NCBI RefSeq assembly: GCF_004769575.1
Contig: NZ_RQGA01000003.1
Location: forward strand, 372,001-436,000
Length of the DNA: 64,000 nucleotides
Direction: 5' to 3'
Source: Leptospira perdikensis
GTDB taxonomy: Bacteria; Spirochaetota; Leptospiria; Leptospirales; Leptospiraceae
Shown: piece by piece, positions 1 through 9,718 of the stretch
Position numbering within the stretch: position 1 is the stretch's first letter
How the letters are laid out: the number at the start of each line of letters is the position of its first letter
Translations under genes and position numbers: made by a program
The notes under the pieces: generated by a model
What the model was told of the DNA's origin: nothing
Seen by the model: only the letters and a program-made list of their open reading frames with translations
Databases searched by the model: none

Positions 1-690
1 GAAGAAGCTTCGCTTTTTGTGATAACCGATGGAGAAAGGTATATGTGCCTTCCTGCGGCCCAGGATCACAAACGTGCCTATGATGGAGACATTGGACCAA
101 ATACTGGTGGAATGGGTGCTTATGCACCAGCTCCAATCGTAACAGATTCCGTTCTTTCTAAGGTAAAAGAACTAGTCATTGAACCAATGTTAAATGAGTT
201 TAAAGCAACCGGCCACCCTTACAAAGGACTTCTATATGTTGGGCTTATGATTACCAAAGAAGGAAACCCAAATGTAGTGGAATTTAATTGTCGATTTGGG
301 GATCCAGAAACACAGTGTGTATTGCGTTTGTTAGACGAAGATATTTTGCCAATTTTTTATGCTTCGGCGTTGGGGAATCTTCCGGAGAGAAATCTAAAAC
401 TAAAAGCGGGGTCATCCGCGATTGTGGTCCTTGCGGCCAAAGGGTATCCGGATTCGCCCGCAAAAGGTATGCCTTTGGAGATTCCATCAAACGAAGGGAA
501 TGTGGTCGTTTATCATGCTGGAACCAAAAGCGAAGGCGGACAAATTTTAGCAAATGGTGGACGAATTCTTGGAATCACTTCTTGTGGTAGTTCTTTAAAA
601 GATGCAATTAATGATTGTTATGCGTTTTTGACAAAAATCAAAGCTCCTGATACATTTTATAGAAAAGATATAGGAAGGCGTGCTCTCTAA
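1..690 (+). CDS. purD: Phosphoribosylamine-glycine ligase, C-terminal part (5' end outside window)
   Basis: This is the C-terminal 229 residues of GAR synthetase, which joins phosphoribosylamine and glycine using ATP in purine synthesis in the cytosol. The frame is open from base 1, so the start lies outside the window. The ATP-grasp part is visible: a stretch with DHKRAYDGD and GPNTGGMGAY near the beginning, followed by VVEFNCRFGDPETQ with the metal-binding acidic and Asn residues. The C-terminal domain ends normally at the family's usual place. Its stop codon overlaps the start of the next gene by one base (TAATG), suggesting translational coupling. Confidence 0.95.
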   Translation, partial: EEASLFVITDGERYMCLPAAQDHKRAYDGDIGPNTGGMGAYAPAPIVTDSVLSKVKELVIEPMLNEFKATGHPYKGLLYVGLMITKEGNPNVVEFNCRFGDPETQCVLRLLDEDILPIFYASALGNLPERNLKLKAGSSAIVVLAAKGYPDSPAKGMPLEIPSNEGNVVVYHAGTKSEGGQILANGGRILGITSCGSSLKDAINDCYAFLTKIKAPDTFYRKDIGRRAL

Positions 691-1529
691 TGCCATTTAG
701 TATCTCTGGAAATTTTAAAAATTGTGAACGTACGAACCTTCGCAATTTTGAAAAACATCTAGGGATCATTTTGTCTGAAAACCAAACCCAACTCCAACAA
801 CATTTAATGATTCGTAGGGCTCTTCAAAACTTAAGCGGATCGGTGAGTGTTCTTTCAGGACTCAGTCGTCAGGAGTTGTTATCATTTATTTTTATCCTCA
901 CTCAATTTGGCGATATCATTCGTTCAGAAACTCCACCGGAATACCTTCAATTGGAATCCATTCCTTATGTGATTGAATGGGCAAAAGGTCATTATATGAT
1001 CCCTATGGAAATTTTAGAACATTTGGCCCATGAACGAATCTTTAAAGACCAAGGGTATTTGTTTGCACTGATTCCTGCTTTATCGATTAAAGAAAAAAAA
1101 TCATGGATCCGTTGGATCGGTGTGGATTTTGAAAAGGGTGGAGATCGGGATTTAAACTTTGAAATTTATTCCCAGTGCCGTGTTTTACAAAAACCATTTC
1201 TTGGTAAGTCCCTTGTCCAAGAATCAGAAATTCGTTTGGAACAAATTTGGCCAAGAGGCAAAAACGAATACATCGATTGGTTTTATAAAGGCCTTTCTAC
1301 TTTTTATTATTCTATGGAAGAGATGAGTCGAAAAGAAAAAGATCCTTTTTTACTTCATGTCATCGAACTCATTAAATCGGGTAAATTCATACTCAAACGT
1401 TTGCCAGATACATACGGAAAAGAATCAAGTTATTCTCTTGTAGGAACTGTTGAAGGAAACACTCCACAACTGAGAGAAACAACATTCCAATGGGAAGTGG
1501 AACGACTTCGCAAAGATTCTTTGTTTTAA
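690..1529 (+). CDS. Conserved hypothetical protein (279 aa)
   Basis: I do not recognise a family. The protein is soluble with no signal peptide or membrane segment, rich in aromatic and charged residues, and looks mostly helical. The ATG overlaps the purD stop by one base and prfB begins 25 bases after its stop. The codon use resembles its neighbours, so it is probably a real, co-transcribed gene of unknown role. Confidence 0.75.
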   Translation: MPFSISGNFKNCERTNLRNFEKHLGIILSENQTQLQQHLMIRRALQNLSGSVSVLSGLSRQELLSFIFILTQFGDIIRSETPPEYLQLESIPYVIEWAKGHYMIPMEILEHLAHERIFKDQGYLFALIPALSIKEKKSWIRWIGVDFEKGGDRDLNFEIYSQCRVLQKPFLGKSLVQESEIRLEQIWPRGKNEYIDWFYKGLSTFYYSMEEMSRKEKDPFLLHVIELIKSGKFILKRLPDTYGKESSYSLVGTVEGNTPQLRETTFQWEVERLRKDSLF

Positions 1530-1554
1530 AACTTCCACTTCGGATTTACGCATT

Positions 1555-2682
1555 ATGGATAGATCACTAAAAGACTTAAAAAAACAAACATCAGAAATGA
1601 TTGAAACCTTCCAATCCTATTGGACAGCTCAAAATTTTCAGGAAGATTACGACCGTTTATCCTCACTCATCGAAAAAGCAAACGATCCCAAATTATGGGA
1701 CTCACCTGACCAAGCAAAAACAGTCACTCAAAAACGAAACGAGTTACAACTAAAGTTAGATCCTTGGTTGGAATTAAAAAAGGAACTGAGTGATTTTCCT
1801 GATTTGATTGAACTCACTTCGGAAGAAATGGGTGAGGCAGGTCTAAAATCTTTAAACGATGATTTTGATCGTATGTTTGAGACATTTGAAAACTTGCAAA
1901 TGTTAGATGCCCTTGCTGGTAAAGATGATGGCAAAGCCGCCTTTATCAATATCCATCCTGGTGCCGGTGGAACAGAATCCCAAGACTGGGCCGATATGTT
2001 ACTGCGAATGTACACACGGTTTTGTGAACAAAAAGGATACCGTGCCGAACTTGTCGATTACCAACCGGGTGAAACTGCTGGAATCAAAAACGCTACACTT
2101 TACATCCAAGGGGATCATCCTTTTGGTTATTTAAAATGTGAATCGGGTGTACATCGATTGGTTCGGATCTCACCTTTTGATTCTAACAAAAGAAGGCATA
2201 CTTCTTTTGCCTCTGTGTATGTTACTCCAGAAGTAGATGATGACATTCAAGTGAACATCGAAGAAAAAGACCTTCGTGTGGATGTTTATCGTTCCTCGGG
2301 TGCTGGTGGACAGCACGTCAACACAACGGACTCTGCTGTAAGAATCACACACGTTCCTACTGGGATTGTGGTTTCTTGTCAGATGGAAAGATCCCAAATC
2401 AAAAACCGTGATACTGCAATGAAGATGCTTCGTGCTCGTTTGTATGAAATGGAAAAACAAAAAGCTGAAGAAGAAAACGCAAAAAAAGCAGGTGAAAAAC
2501 GTGATATCTCTTGGGGATCACAAATTCGAAGTTATGTGTTCCATCCTTATAATTTGGTAAAAGACCATAGAACCGATTTTGAAACAGGAAACGTCCATGC
2601 AGTGATGGATGGAGACTTGGAAGATTTTATCATTGCTTACTTAAAATACCTGACAAACCAAAAGGCAAACGCGAAAGTATAA
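1555..2682 (+). CDS. prfB: Peptide chain release factor 2
   Basis: RF2 recognises UGA and UAA stop codons and triggers peptidyl-tRNA hydrolysis on the ribosome. The stop-recognition tripeptide SPF is seen near residue 206 (RISPFDSN) and the catalytic GGQ near residue 250 ([10 protein letters not shown]). The 375-aa length is typical. The N-terminal segment that is normally encoded before the RF2 frameshift site is read here in one continuous frame, so the usual autoregulatory +1 frameshift with an in-frame UGA is absent. No clear Shine-Dalgarno sequence precedes the ATG. The next gene starts four bases downstream. Confidence 0.97.
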   Translation: MDRSLKDLKKQTSEMIETFQSYWTAQNFQEDYDRLSSLIEKANDPKLWDSPDQAKTVTQKRNELQLKLDPWLELKKELSDFPDLIELTSEEMGEAGLKSLNDDFDRMFETFENLQMLDALAGKDDGKAAFINIHPGAGGTESQDWADMLLRMYTRFCEQKGYRAELVDYQPGETAGIKNATLYIQGDHPFGYLKCESGVHRLVRISPFDSNKRRHTSFASVYVTPEVDDDIQVNIEEKDLRVDVYRSSGAGGQHVNTTDSAVRITHVPTGIVVSCQMERSQIKNRDTAMKMLRARLYEMEKQKAEEENAKKAGEKRDISWGSQIRSYVFHPYNLVKDHRTDFETGNVHAVMDGDLEDFIIAYLKYLTNQKANAKV

Positions 2683-2686
2683 CCAA

Positions 2687-4183
2687 ATGTCTGTAAAACA
2701 GGATATTTCCGGTACTTTAAGGAAAATCCAAAAAGAAATTCAACAACTTCCGAATATTACGGATCGTTTGAATTTCATTTTGGACATGACTCTAACATTG
2801 TTTGGAGCCTCTACCGGTAGTATTTCCATTATGGACCAGGAAGAAAAAGTCCTCACCATTGTTGCGGCCAAAGGAATGGATTGGGAGAAAAAAATTGCTG
2901 CCAAACTTCCTTTTAATTTGGGTGTCACTGGCCGTGCAGCTTCCACTAGAGAAATCATCTATGTCCCAGATGTAACTTTAGATAAAGATTATGTAAAATT
3001 AATCGAGACCGTTCGTTCGGAACTCGCCATCCCTCTGTTGACTAGAGACTCAACAGTAGGGGTTTTAAACTTAGAATCTGATAAAGTAAATTTTTTCTCA
3101 CCAGATATCATCAACCAAGCCACGTTATTTGCATCTCAATTAACAATCGTTATTCTTGAAGAACGAATTGCTAAAGAAGCTTTTGAAAAATCCAAAAGAG
3201 AAGAAGATCCTGTTGAAGAAATTCTTGGTTATGATCCGAGTATTTTATTTTTAAAACATAGAATCAGACAAGTTGGTCCCTCGGATACATCGGTGATGAT
3301 CATTGGAGAGGAAGGTGCGGGTAAAAAATTAATCGCTAAGGCATTACATTATATATCACAAAGAAAAAATGGGCCATTTCTCACTGTAGATTGTTCTGGT
3401 CTTAGTTATGAATTATTAGAAGCAGAATTATTTGGTGCTCAAAGCGGGAAGATATTCAATCCCGGAAAAATAGAACAAGCCAATGGTGGATCCTTATACA
3501 TTGAATCCATTGGGGATTTACCATCCAACTTACAAACTCGATTTTTCCAAACATTAAGAGATAAAACAATGCCCAATCCTTCTGCGAAAAAAAAGGACGA
3601 AGTTTTAAACATTCGAATTTTTACCGGAAGTAAACGGGATTTATTGGAAGATATACAGAAAGAAACTTTTTCAATGGATTTGTATTATCGCCTAGCCGAG
3701 GTTCCTTTGCGTATGCCTCCGTTACGCGAACGAAGAGGAGATGTTCCTCTTCTTGCTCACCATTTTTTATATCAATACAACAAACAATATGGAAGGACTA
3801 AAACATTTTCGACTGATGCACTAAAGGCACTGACAGGAATGCCTTGGAGTGGAAATGTAAGGCAACTCCAAAGTGTCATTCAATATGCAGTCCTTGTTCC
3901 TCCAGAAGTTGTTTTGGAACCCCACTCCTTTTTACAAGATGGAAAACGAGAAACTGAATCGAATGCCAAGGTTCAAAGTTTTGGAGTGGGAACGGAGATT
4001 CTATCTCCTTCGGAAAATCTTTCTCTCAATATTGCGATTGAAAGGTTGGAAGCCATTTGGATCAAAGAAGCCTTCCAAAGAGTCTCCACACAGGAAGAAG
4101 CTGCCAAACTTTTGGGAATTAGCCGCGGTTCTTTGCAGTATAAGATCAAAAATAACCAATTTCTGGACGGATTCAATACTTAA
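2687..4183 (+). CDS. GAF-AAA+-Fis regulator resembling a sigma-54 activator, with degenerate motifs
   Basis: Domain order is a GAF sensor domain (about residues 20-165), an AAA+ domain of the bacterial enhancer-binding family (about 190-420) and a C-terminal Fis-type helix-turn-helix (about 450-495, with EEAAKLLGISRGSLQYKIK). Walker A is GEEGAGKK near 206-213 and PPLRERRGD is intact near 345. The GAFTGA loop that contacts sigma-54 is missing: after ELFG the sequence reads AQSGKIFNPGK. The Walker B Asp-Glu pair is changed (SLYIESIGD instead of TLFLDEIGD), and the sensor I segment is unusual (RIFTGSK). By family knowledge it should bind DNA and perhaps a small ligand, but normal ATP-driven sigma-54 activation looks unlikely. 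It follows prfB by four bases. Confidence 0.88.
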   Translation: MSVKQDISGTLRKIQKEIQQLPNITDRLNFILDMTLTLFGASTGSISIMDQEEKVLTIVAAKGMDWEKKIAAKLPFNLGVTGRAASTREIIYVPDVTLDKDYVKLIETVRSELAIPLLTRDSTVGVLNLESDKVNFFSPDIINQATLFASQLTIVILEERIAKEAFEKSKREEDPVEEILGYDPSILFLKHRIRQVGPSDTSVMIIGEEGAGKKLIAKALHYISQRKNGPFLTVDCSGLSYELLEAELFGAQSGKIFNPGKIEQANGGSLYIESIGDLPSNLQTRFFQTLRDKTMPNPSAKKKDEVLNIRIFTGSKRDLLEDIQKETFSMDLYYRLAEVPLRMPPLRERRGDVPLLAHHFLYQYNKQYGRTKTFSTDALKALTGMPWSGNVRQLQSVIQYAVLVPPEVVLEPHSFLQDGKRETESNAKVQSFGVGTEILSPSENLSLNIAIERLEAIWIKEAFQRVSTQEEAAKLLGISRGSLQYKIKNNQFLDGFNT

Positions 4184-4245
4184 GCTGAAGAAAAGATTGG
4201 ATGGATTGGCCTTACCTGTCGATATGATTACAAAGGAGCTTTCCA

Positions 4246-5295
4246 GTGGCAGATAGTTATTACCGGACAATCAATGGTAAACAATATGATAATGAATTGT
4301 TAGAAATCGCTGAGAAAGCCACCAAACGTAGCAAAGCTCCTATTGGCAAAAATATCGCCAAGACCCTATTTGATGCCATTAAAGATGGTGGGGATTATAC
4401 AGATGTGGAAAAACGCACTGTAAAACACATACGAGATAATTTTAAATTTTCACCTGAAGCAGATGAATACCTTCGTTCCGAAATTCGTAAGTGGGCAGCA
4501 AAAATCTCCGTTCCCGCTGCAAAGAAAAAGTCGGCAACTAAGGTATCCTCGAAAAAAGAATCCACACCAAAACGAAGTTCAGCTCGGTCTGCCAAATCTT
4601 CCTTTGAAGGTTTTACTCCTTCTTATTTAGAAACCTATGAAGGTACAGACTCTCATGATGATGTAGCTCCAACACCTGAATATAATGAACTCGTTGCTTT
4701 GAATAAATTTCAAATCACACCGAAACAAAATCGAATTGGTAGACTGGTTTTACTTGGATTGGTTTTTTTATTTTTTATTGTTCTAATTATTTTTGGGATC
4801 CGTAGTTGTAATCGTAGTTCTAAGCAGTCACAAAATCTAAACCAAGGTTCCAACGTATCAGCAGAAGTGGGATCCAGATCTTTGGAACGAGTGGCCTTGT
4901 CAGAGGGAAAGATATCGAATCGATTTGAATCCAGAGCTTCGGCCATTCGTTATATCAATGAACTTCAAATTCGTTTTATCAAACAAAGTATGCAAACAGA
5001 AGATTTGGCTGCAGATAAAATTGCTACTTTGGCAGAAGCTTTAAAAGCTTATCCTGCAGTTCGGATTCGAGTGAAAGGACATACTTGTTTTATTGGTGAG
5101 ATGGATGAAAACAAAATCCTATCCGATGAACGTGCTAAGTTTATTTTTGATGAATTGGTAAAAAATGGAGTGAGTGCATCGCAAATCGACTATCGTGGAT
5201 TTGGTGAAACTGCAGAAATTGAATCCAATTCCACAGAAGCTGGTCGCATTAAAAATAGACGTGTTGACTTTACTGTTTTATCTGTTACAGAATAA
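4246..5295 (+). CDS. OmpA-domain protein anchored by a single membrane segment
   Basis: The GTG start is supported by AAAGGAGC 7-14 bases upstream. Residues 1-90 form a soluble N-terminal domain I do not recognise. A basic Ser/Lys-rich linker follows (about 90-125). One strongly hydrophobic segment lies at about 166-188, and a C-terminal OmpA-like peptidoglycan-binding domain at about 235-349. That domain shows ILSDERAKF and IKNRRVDF, which carry the Asp and Arg used to hold diaminopimelate. This topology predicts a cytoplasmic N-terminus, an inner-membrane anchor and a periplasmic cell-wall-binding domain, as in MotB-like or TolR-like proteins, rather than an outer-membrane barrel. Confidence 0.85.
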   Translation: MADSYYRTINGKQYDNELLEIAEKATKRSKAPIGKNIAKTLFDAIKDGGDYTDVEKRTVKHIRDNFKFSPEADEYLRSEIRKWAAKISVPAAKKKSATKVSSKKESTPKRSSARSAKSSFEGFTPSYLETYEGTDSHDDVAPTPEYNELVALNKFQITPKQNRIGRLVLLGLVFLFFIVLIIFGIRSCNRSSKQSQNLNQGSNVSAEVGSRSLERVALSEGKISNRFESRASAIRYINELQIRFIKQSMQTEDLAADKIATLAEALKAYPAVRIRVKGHTCFIGEMDENKILSDERAKFIFDELVKNGVSASQIDYRGFGETAEIESNSTEAGRIKNRRVDFTVLSVTE

Positions 5296-5304
5296 CAAAA
5301 TTTA

Positions 5305-7209
5305 TTACAACATTCGATAGAGTGATTTTGTGAGCATCCGTTTGGTTGACCGAACGGATTCGTACAATCCTTCGTATAACAATAAAGATTTTTTTGCCAC
5401 ACCTAGTTGGGGATTTTCTTTTTCTTCCAAAGTTAACTGGTCATCATAACCTTCCGTAATGGTTAAAATGACCCTTTGGATTCCCAAACTTAAAATTTCA
5501 TTGAGTCCTTTTTTCCCCGATACCTGTTCATCGATAGAATCCATTTGTTTGATGTCTTCGGAGAAGGTTTTGGGATTGATTTGGTTTCTTTGGATTTGGT
5601 TATAAATTCTTTGGGAAACCACTAACCCACGTTTGACCGTGGTGACAAATTCTGATAAGGATTCGGTTGTTGACTTAATTTCTGAGACTAATTGTTTTGG
5701 ATCAAAAAATGGAATTTCTATTTTCAATTGAGATTGGATTTGATTCCGAACAGATCTTACCAAATTGGTTTGGGTATTTACTTCATTCTCATCACTCGCA
5801 AACTCTTTTCCAAACTCGGAATGTCGGATTCCTTCTAGTTTTGCACCAAACTTGGTTAGGTTGGTCCATGGATTTTCTTTTGCATGGTCTTCAAACCATT
5901 TTTTAAAGATTAACATCTTTTCATTGGTGATATAGGTTTCTTCCAAATCCCCAGTGACTTTTTTTTGGGGTAAAGCAAACAGTTGTTTATAGTTGTGTTT
6001 TTCCCGGCGAAATTTTCTAGATTCTAAATAGTTCAATCGTTCTTCGAGCACTGCTCCTTTGGAGTGAGCAAGACCTTTCGTAAAACTCAAATCCTGACCC
6101 ACTAAAAAAACAGAGTTTGCACCCATAAGAGTCGCAAGGCTTGCGGCATTGGTAGACACCGAACCACCAAAAGGTACAGAGCCAATCTCCTCACTACCTG
6201 TTCTTTCTAGTAATCCGATCAAAGGAAACGGAGAAGATGTCACAAAACCTTTGTTTGGTCCCTTGTCCAATCTGAGACTCAAATAGGTAGACGTAGGATC
6301 AAAAATGAGAATGCCATTTCCCGAATAATCTTCTAGGTATTGGCTATTTAAGGCCTGCGGGTCGACAGAAAAAATCAAATCGGGTTCCACACCAAATGAA
6401 GTAAGGATAGGAAGGGCCGTGTCCACCGCGAGAAGGAGGAACTGATTTCTGTACTTTGTGAGATCGGGTACGGATTCAGAAAGACTCGGTCCGGCCCCGC
6501 AAACAACAATGGAGATTCCTTCCGCAATTCCAAAGAGATCCGAGACGGGCCGAAACTTAGATAATTCGGGGAGATTGTAACAAATATTTTTGGCCCAGAT
6601 TTTTTCAAACCGAGTGAGGGTGGCAAGATTTACATCTTTTTTGTGAAACATCTGTTCGGCGGTATATCGGAGTTTTATATAATCCGATTCTCGCCATTGC
6701 CAAGATCCCCGATGAGGTACAAAACTAATGGGGTGAGTTCCTTTCCCCTTCACTGCTTCGGAGAGTTGGTCTTCTAAACCTTCACCTGTAATGAGGATTA
6801 ACTTTCCCTCTAAAAATGCTTTAGAAAAATCAAAAATTTGAAAGGATTCTCTAATAAAAAATGGATAAGGTTCCATCCAAATGATAGTTACTTTTTCTCT
6901 TTCCAGTAAATAAGGAATGATGTATCCAATCCCAGCACCAAACAACAAATAAATGCGTTCACTTCCGTCATGGGGAAGTTCGGTGGCAAATCGTTCCGCT
7001 TCTTTTTTTGGATCAAACCGACTATGAATCCAAACTCCCTCTAATTCTAAAGTGGGATCTCCAGTTTTGGATTGGGTTAGCTTGTAAGAAGGGAAAGTTT
7101 CTGAACTTTGAGAACTCGTACTGGCAAATGTATTTTCTGGATTCAAAATCACTTCTGCTAACTTGGCAGGTAAGGCTGCTAGATTTTTTTCTAGGTAAGA
7201 TTTGTTCAC
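5305..7209 (-). CDS. DUF115 / MptE-like (motility accessory factor-like) protein
   Basis: This 634-aa soluble protein has a central DUF115 domain (about residues 190-400) with GAGPSLSES and the segment GVEPDLIFSVDPQ. The family includes the archaeal 6-hydroxymethylpterin diphosphokinase MptE and the Maf proteins linked to flagellin glycosylation. The domain assignment is fairly sure, but the substrate cannot be read from sequence. The C-terminal third is helical. It lies immediately after the transpeptidase gene (stop and start adjacent) and converges on the OmpA-domain gene with only nine bases between stops and no terminator. Confidence 0.8.
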   Translation of the reverse strand: MNKSYLEKNLAALPAKLAEVILNPENTFASTSSQSSETFPSYKLTQSKTGDPTLELEGVWIHSRFDPKKEAERFATELPHDGSERIYLLFGAGIGYIIPYLLEREKVTIIWMEPYPFFIRESFQIFDFSKAFLEGKLILITGEGLEDQLSEAVKGKGTHPISFVPHRGSWQWRESDYIKLRYTAEQMFHKKDVNLATLTRFEKIWAKNICYNLPELSKFRPVSDLFGIAEGISIVVCGAGPSLSESVPDLTKYRNQFLLLAVDTALPILTSFGVEPDLIFSVDPQALNSQYLEDYSGNGILIFDPTSTYLSLRLDKGPNKGFVTSSPFPLIGLLERTGSEEIGSVPFGGSVSTNAASLATLMGANSVFLVGQDLSFTKGLAHSKGAVLEERLNYLESRKFRREKHNYKQLFALPQKKVTGDLEETYITNEKMLIFKKWFEDHAKENPWTNLTKFGAKLEGIRHSEFGKEFASDENEVNTQTNLVRSVRNQIQSQLKIEIPFFDPKQLVSEIKSTTESLSEFVTTVKRGLVVSQRIYNQIQRNQINPKTFSEDIKQMDSIDEQVSGKKGLNEILSLGIQRVILTITEGYDDQLTLEEKENPQLGVAKKSLLLYEGLYESVRSTKRMLTKSLYRML

Positions 7210-9021
7210 TTACGGTTCCAAAATAATTTTGATCGCAGCATTAGGTGAAAGCGAAGATCCCGCTTTTGGATCTTGTGATTTGACAAATCCAGATCCTTCT
7301 AATTTGTATTCTGCTTTGAGTTGTTTTAAAATTTGGATGGTTTCAGATGCAGTGAATCCAGTAAGATCTGGCATCACCTTAGGATCAAGTTTGTAGATTT
7401 TATTTCGTTCACCTTTCAATCGATAAACAAGAGCTTTCTCACTTTTTTCCACTATAGGAATGATACTTTCTACCACCTCACGAAAGACAGGTGCTGCGAT
7501 CCCTCCACCGGTATGTGCATCCCCTCCGGGTTCATCAAAAACAATGAGGCCCACATATTTAGGTTTCTCTGCTGGGAAAAATCCAAGAAAACTAGCAGTA
7601 AAAAGACCGGCTTGGTATCCTGCACCCGCTTTTGCTTTCTGTGAAGTCCCTGTTTTTCCTGCGATGAAGTAGTTTTCTAAATATGCTTTTTTCCCGGTTC
7701 CCTGGGAGACCGCTTTTCCCATGGCATTTAATGTTTTTTTGGCAGCCCCTTCTTTGATTCCAAGTAATTCATTTTTGATCGAAAATTCATGAACGAGCTC
7801 CCCATAAGAATTGGTGATTTGAGAGACAACGGATGGTTCAAATAAAATCCCACCATTCACAACGGCTGCAGCAGCTGTGATGAGTTGGATTGGTGTCACA
7901 GAAACACCTTGTCCAATGGATAAAAAGTAAGGTGTACTTTTGTTCCATTTATTTAAAGGAGGTAAATACCCCTTTGCTTCATGGATGGAAAAATTAGTTC
8001 GTTTTCCAAACTTAAATTGGTCCATATAACGATAGTAAGTGGCATCATCAATCTTTTGGGCCGCTTTAATGATTCCAACATTACAAGAATATTGTAAAAT
8101 TTCATCTAAATTGACATGACCATGATTATCAGTACAACGAATGGTTGTTTTTCCAATTTCAATGTAACCAGGACAATGGAACTTTTCACCAGGAAGGATT
8201 TTTCCTTCATTGAGTAACATAAGTGCAATGAAGATTTTCATTGTCGATCCGGGTTCATAAACATGACGGATGGACCAATTGGTATGTGATTCCAATGGAA
8301 AGTTTTGAAAATTGTTGGGATCAAAATTGGGATAGGAAGCCATAGCCAAAATTTTCCCGGTTTCCGTATCCATAATCATACCAATTCCGCGTTTGGATGC
8401 GGTTTGGATAAAGGCTTTTTGTAATGATTTTTCCAATCGGTATTGAATGATACTATCAATGGTTAGATGGACATTGTTTCCTTTGCTAGATTCGGCATCT
8501 GGTGTGGATAACAATTCCAAATTAAATAACATTTCAAGACCTGAAAGGGCTTTGTCGTCATCATAACCTGTAAACCCAAGTAAACTTGCGGCCAAACTTC
8601 CTTGTGGATAAATTCGTTTGTATTCTTTTTCCACACGAACTCCGGGAAGAGACAAAGCTTTTATTTTTTCTGCTTTGGTAAGTTCAATTTCTCTTTTTAA
8701 TAAAAAGTAGTTTTGTTTTTCTCTTATGGTTTCAATTAGTTTGTTCGGAGTGATTCCAAGGATGGGACCTAACTCCTGTGCCGTGAGTTCTGGATCATAT
8801 ATGTTCGTTGGATCAATCCCAACAGTTGCCGACTCGCGAGAGATGGCAAGTTCTATCCCTCGTCTATCAAATATAGTTCCTCGTTGTACATACTTACTCG
8901 ATTTTAAATTAATGATATTATCGTTAAAATAAGTAAGATAAATCACTCGAAAGAGCAGAATGACAAAGAGCGAGAGTATAAATAGAATAATATACTTAAA
9001 ACGTTGTTTGTATTCGGTCAT
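7210..9021 (-). CDS. ftsI: Penicillin-binding protein 2/FtsI-type transpeptidase with PASTA domain
   Basis: This class B penicillin-binding protein would crosslink peptidoglycan in the periplasm, probably at the septum. A short cytoplasmic N-terminus is followed by one membrane segment (about residues 9-27) and the PBP dimerisation domain. The transpeptidase domain has the active-site motif STMK near residue 260, SCN near 312 and KTGT near 459. The last 60 residues (from about 545) form a PASTA domain. The gene is outside any dcw cluster. The FtsI label rests on overall layout, and a different class B PBP is possible. It follows lepB with two bases between. Confidence 0.85.
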   Translation of the reverse strand: MTEYKQRFKYIILFILSLFVILLFRVIYLTYFNDNIINLKSSKYVQRGTIFDRRGIELAISRESATVGIDPTNIYDPELTAQELGPILGITPNKLIETIREKQNYFLLKREIELTKAEKIKALSLPGVRVEKEYKRIYPQGSLAASLLGFTGYDDDKALSGLEMLFNLELLSTPDAESSKGNNVHLTIDSIIQYRLEKSLQKAFIQTASKRGIGMIMDTETGKILAMASYPNFDPNNFQNFPLESHTNWSIRHVYEPGSTMKIFIALMLLNEGKILPGEKFHCPGYIEIGKTTIRCTDNHGHVNLDEILQYSCNVGIIKAAQKIDDATYYRYMDQFKFGKRTNFSIHEAKGYLPPLNKWNKSTPYFLSIGQGVSVTPIQLITAAAAVVNGGILFEPSVVSQITNSYGELVHEFSIKNELLGIKEGAAKKTLNAMGKAVSQGTGKKAYLENYFIAGKTGTSQKAKAGAGYQAGLFTASFLGFFPAEKPKYVGLIVFDEPGGDAHTGGGIAAPVFREVVESIIPIVEKSEKALVYRLKGERNKIYKLDPKVMPDLTGFTASETIQILKQLKAEYKLEGSGFVKSQDPKAGSSLSPNAAIKIILEP

Positions 9022-9023
9022 TG

Positions 9024-9632
9024 TTAAAAATAGAAAGTCACTTTGCCTTTGATTTTTTCTACAGGAACAAGTCCAAACGAACGGGAGTCTGTTGAATATT
9101 GCCTGTTGTCACCAAGAAGAAGATAATAACCTGGGGGAATTCTCCCTTGTTTGTCCATTGCGAGGAAAGGAGAATTATGACGGTTTAAAAATATGGAAGC
9201 ACTTGGCTCACTTGTATAGGTTCCTTTCGGAAGATAGTTTTCCAATAATTCAGTAGAGTCTATGAGGACACGCCCTGCTTCAATGGAATAAAATTCTCCA
9301 GGTAAACCTATCACACGTTTAACGACAAGGTCATCCTCTTGGCTTACAAAAAGTACCAAATCTAGTTTGTTGATTTTTGGATCTGTATAAAGAAGTTCCG
9401 TTCCAAAGAATTTGGCAGAAATGGCAAATCCACCTTTCCAAACAAAAACCACAGATCCATGTTCCAAGGTCGGATACATGGAATTTCCTTGGATGGAATA
9501 AATTTGGAATAAAAAGATTCGAACAAATAGCAGGAAACAGAGAAATAGAAAAATAAGAAGGCTACGACGGGTGTATCGTTTGAATTTTGCCCAGAGGCGG
9601 GAGACTTTAGTTTCTGTTTCCATATCCATCAA
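9024..9632 (-). CDS. lepB: Signal peptidase I
   Basis: This membrane-bound serine protease removes signal peptides from exported proteins. An N-terminal membrane segment spans about residues 24-44. The catalytic Ser51 lies in QGNSMYP and the catalytic Lys105 in LVVKRVIGLPGE. The conserved GDNR box is near residue 173 (LLGDNRQYSTDSRSFG). At 202 aa it is a compact member. The chosen ATG begins MMDM; other nearby ATGs are possible. It is the first gene of a three-gene minus-strand operon and is divergent from thrC. Confidence 0.95.
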   Translation of the reverse strand: MMDMETETKVSRLWAKFKRYTRRSLLIFLFLCFLLFVRIFLFQIYSIQGNSMYPTLEHGSVVFVWKGGFAISAKFFGTELLYTDPKINKLDLVLFVSQEDDLVVKRVIGLPGEFYSIEAGRVLIDSTELLENYLPKGTYTSEPSASIFLNRHNSPFLAMDKQGRIPPGYYLLLGDNRQYSTDSRSFGLVPVEKIKGKVTFYF

Positions 9633-9718
9633 AAAACGATAAAAATCATTCGTGCATTTTTCCCCTTTCTCCAGAATGGAAAAGGAACTTTCCGTAAATC
9701 TGAAGCCTAGAGAAGTCT

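Noticed and set aside
9633..9718. Threonine attenuator or T-box before thrC
   Set aside because: No Thr-rich leader peptide, terminator/antiterminator pair or T-box motif was seen in this short gap.
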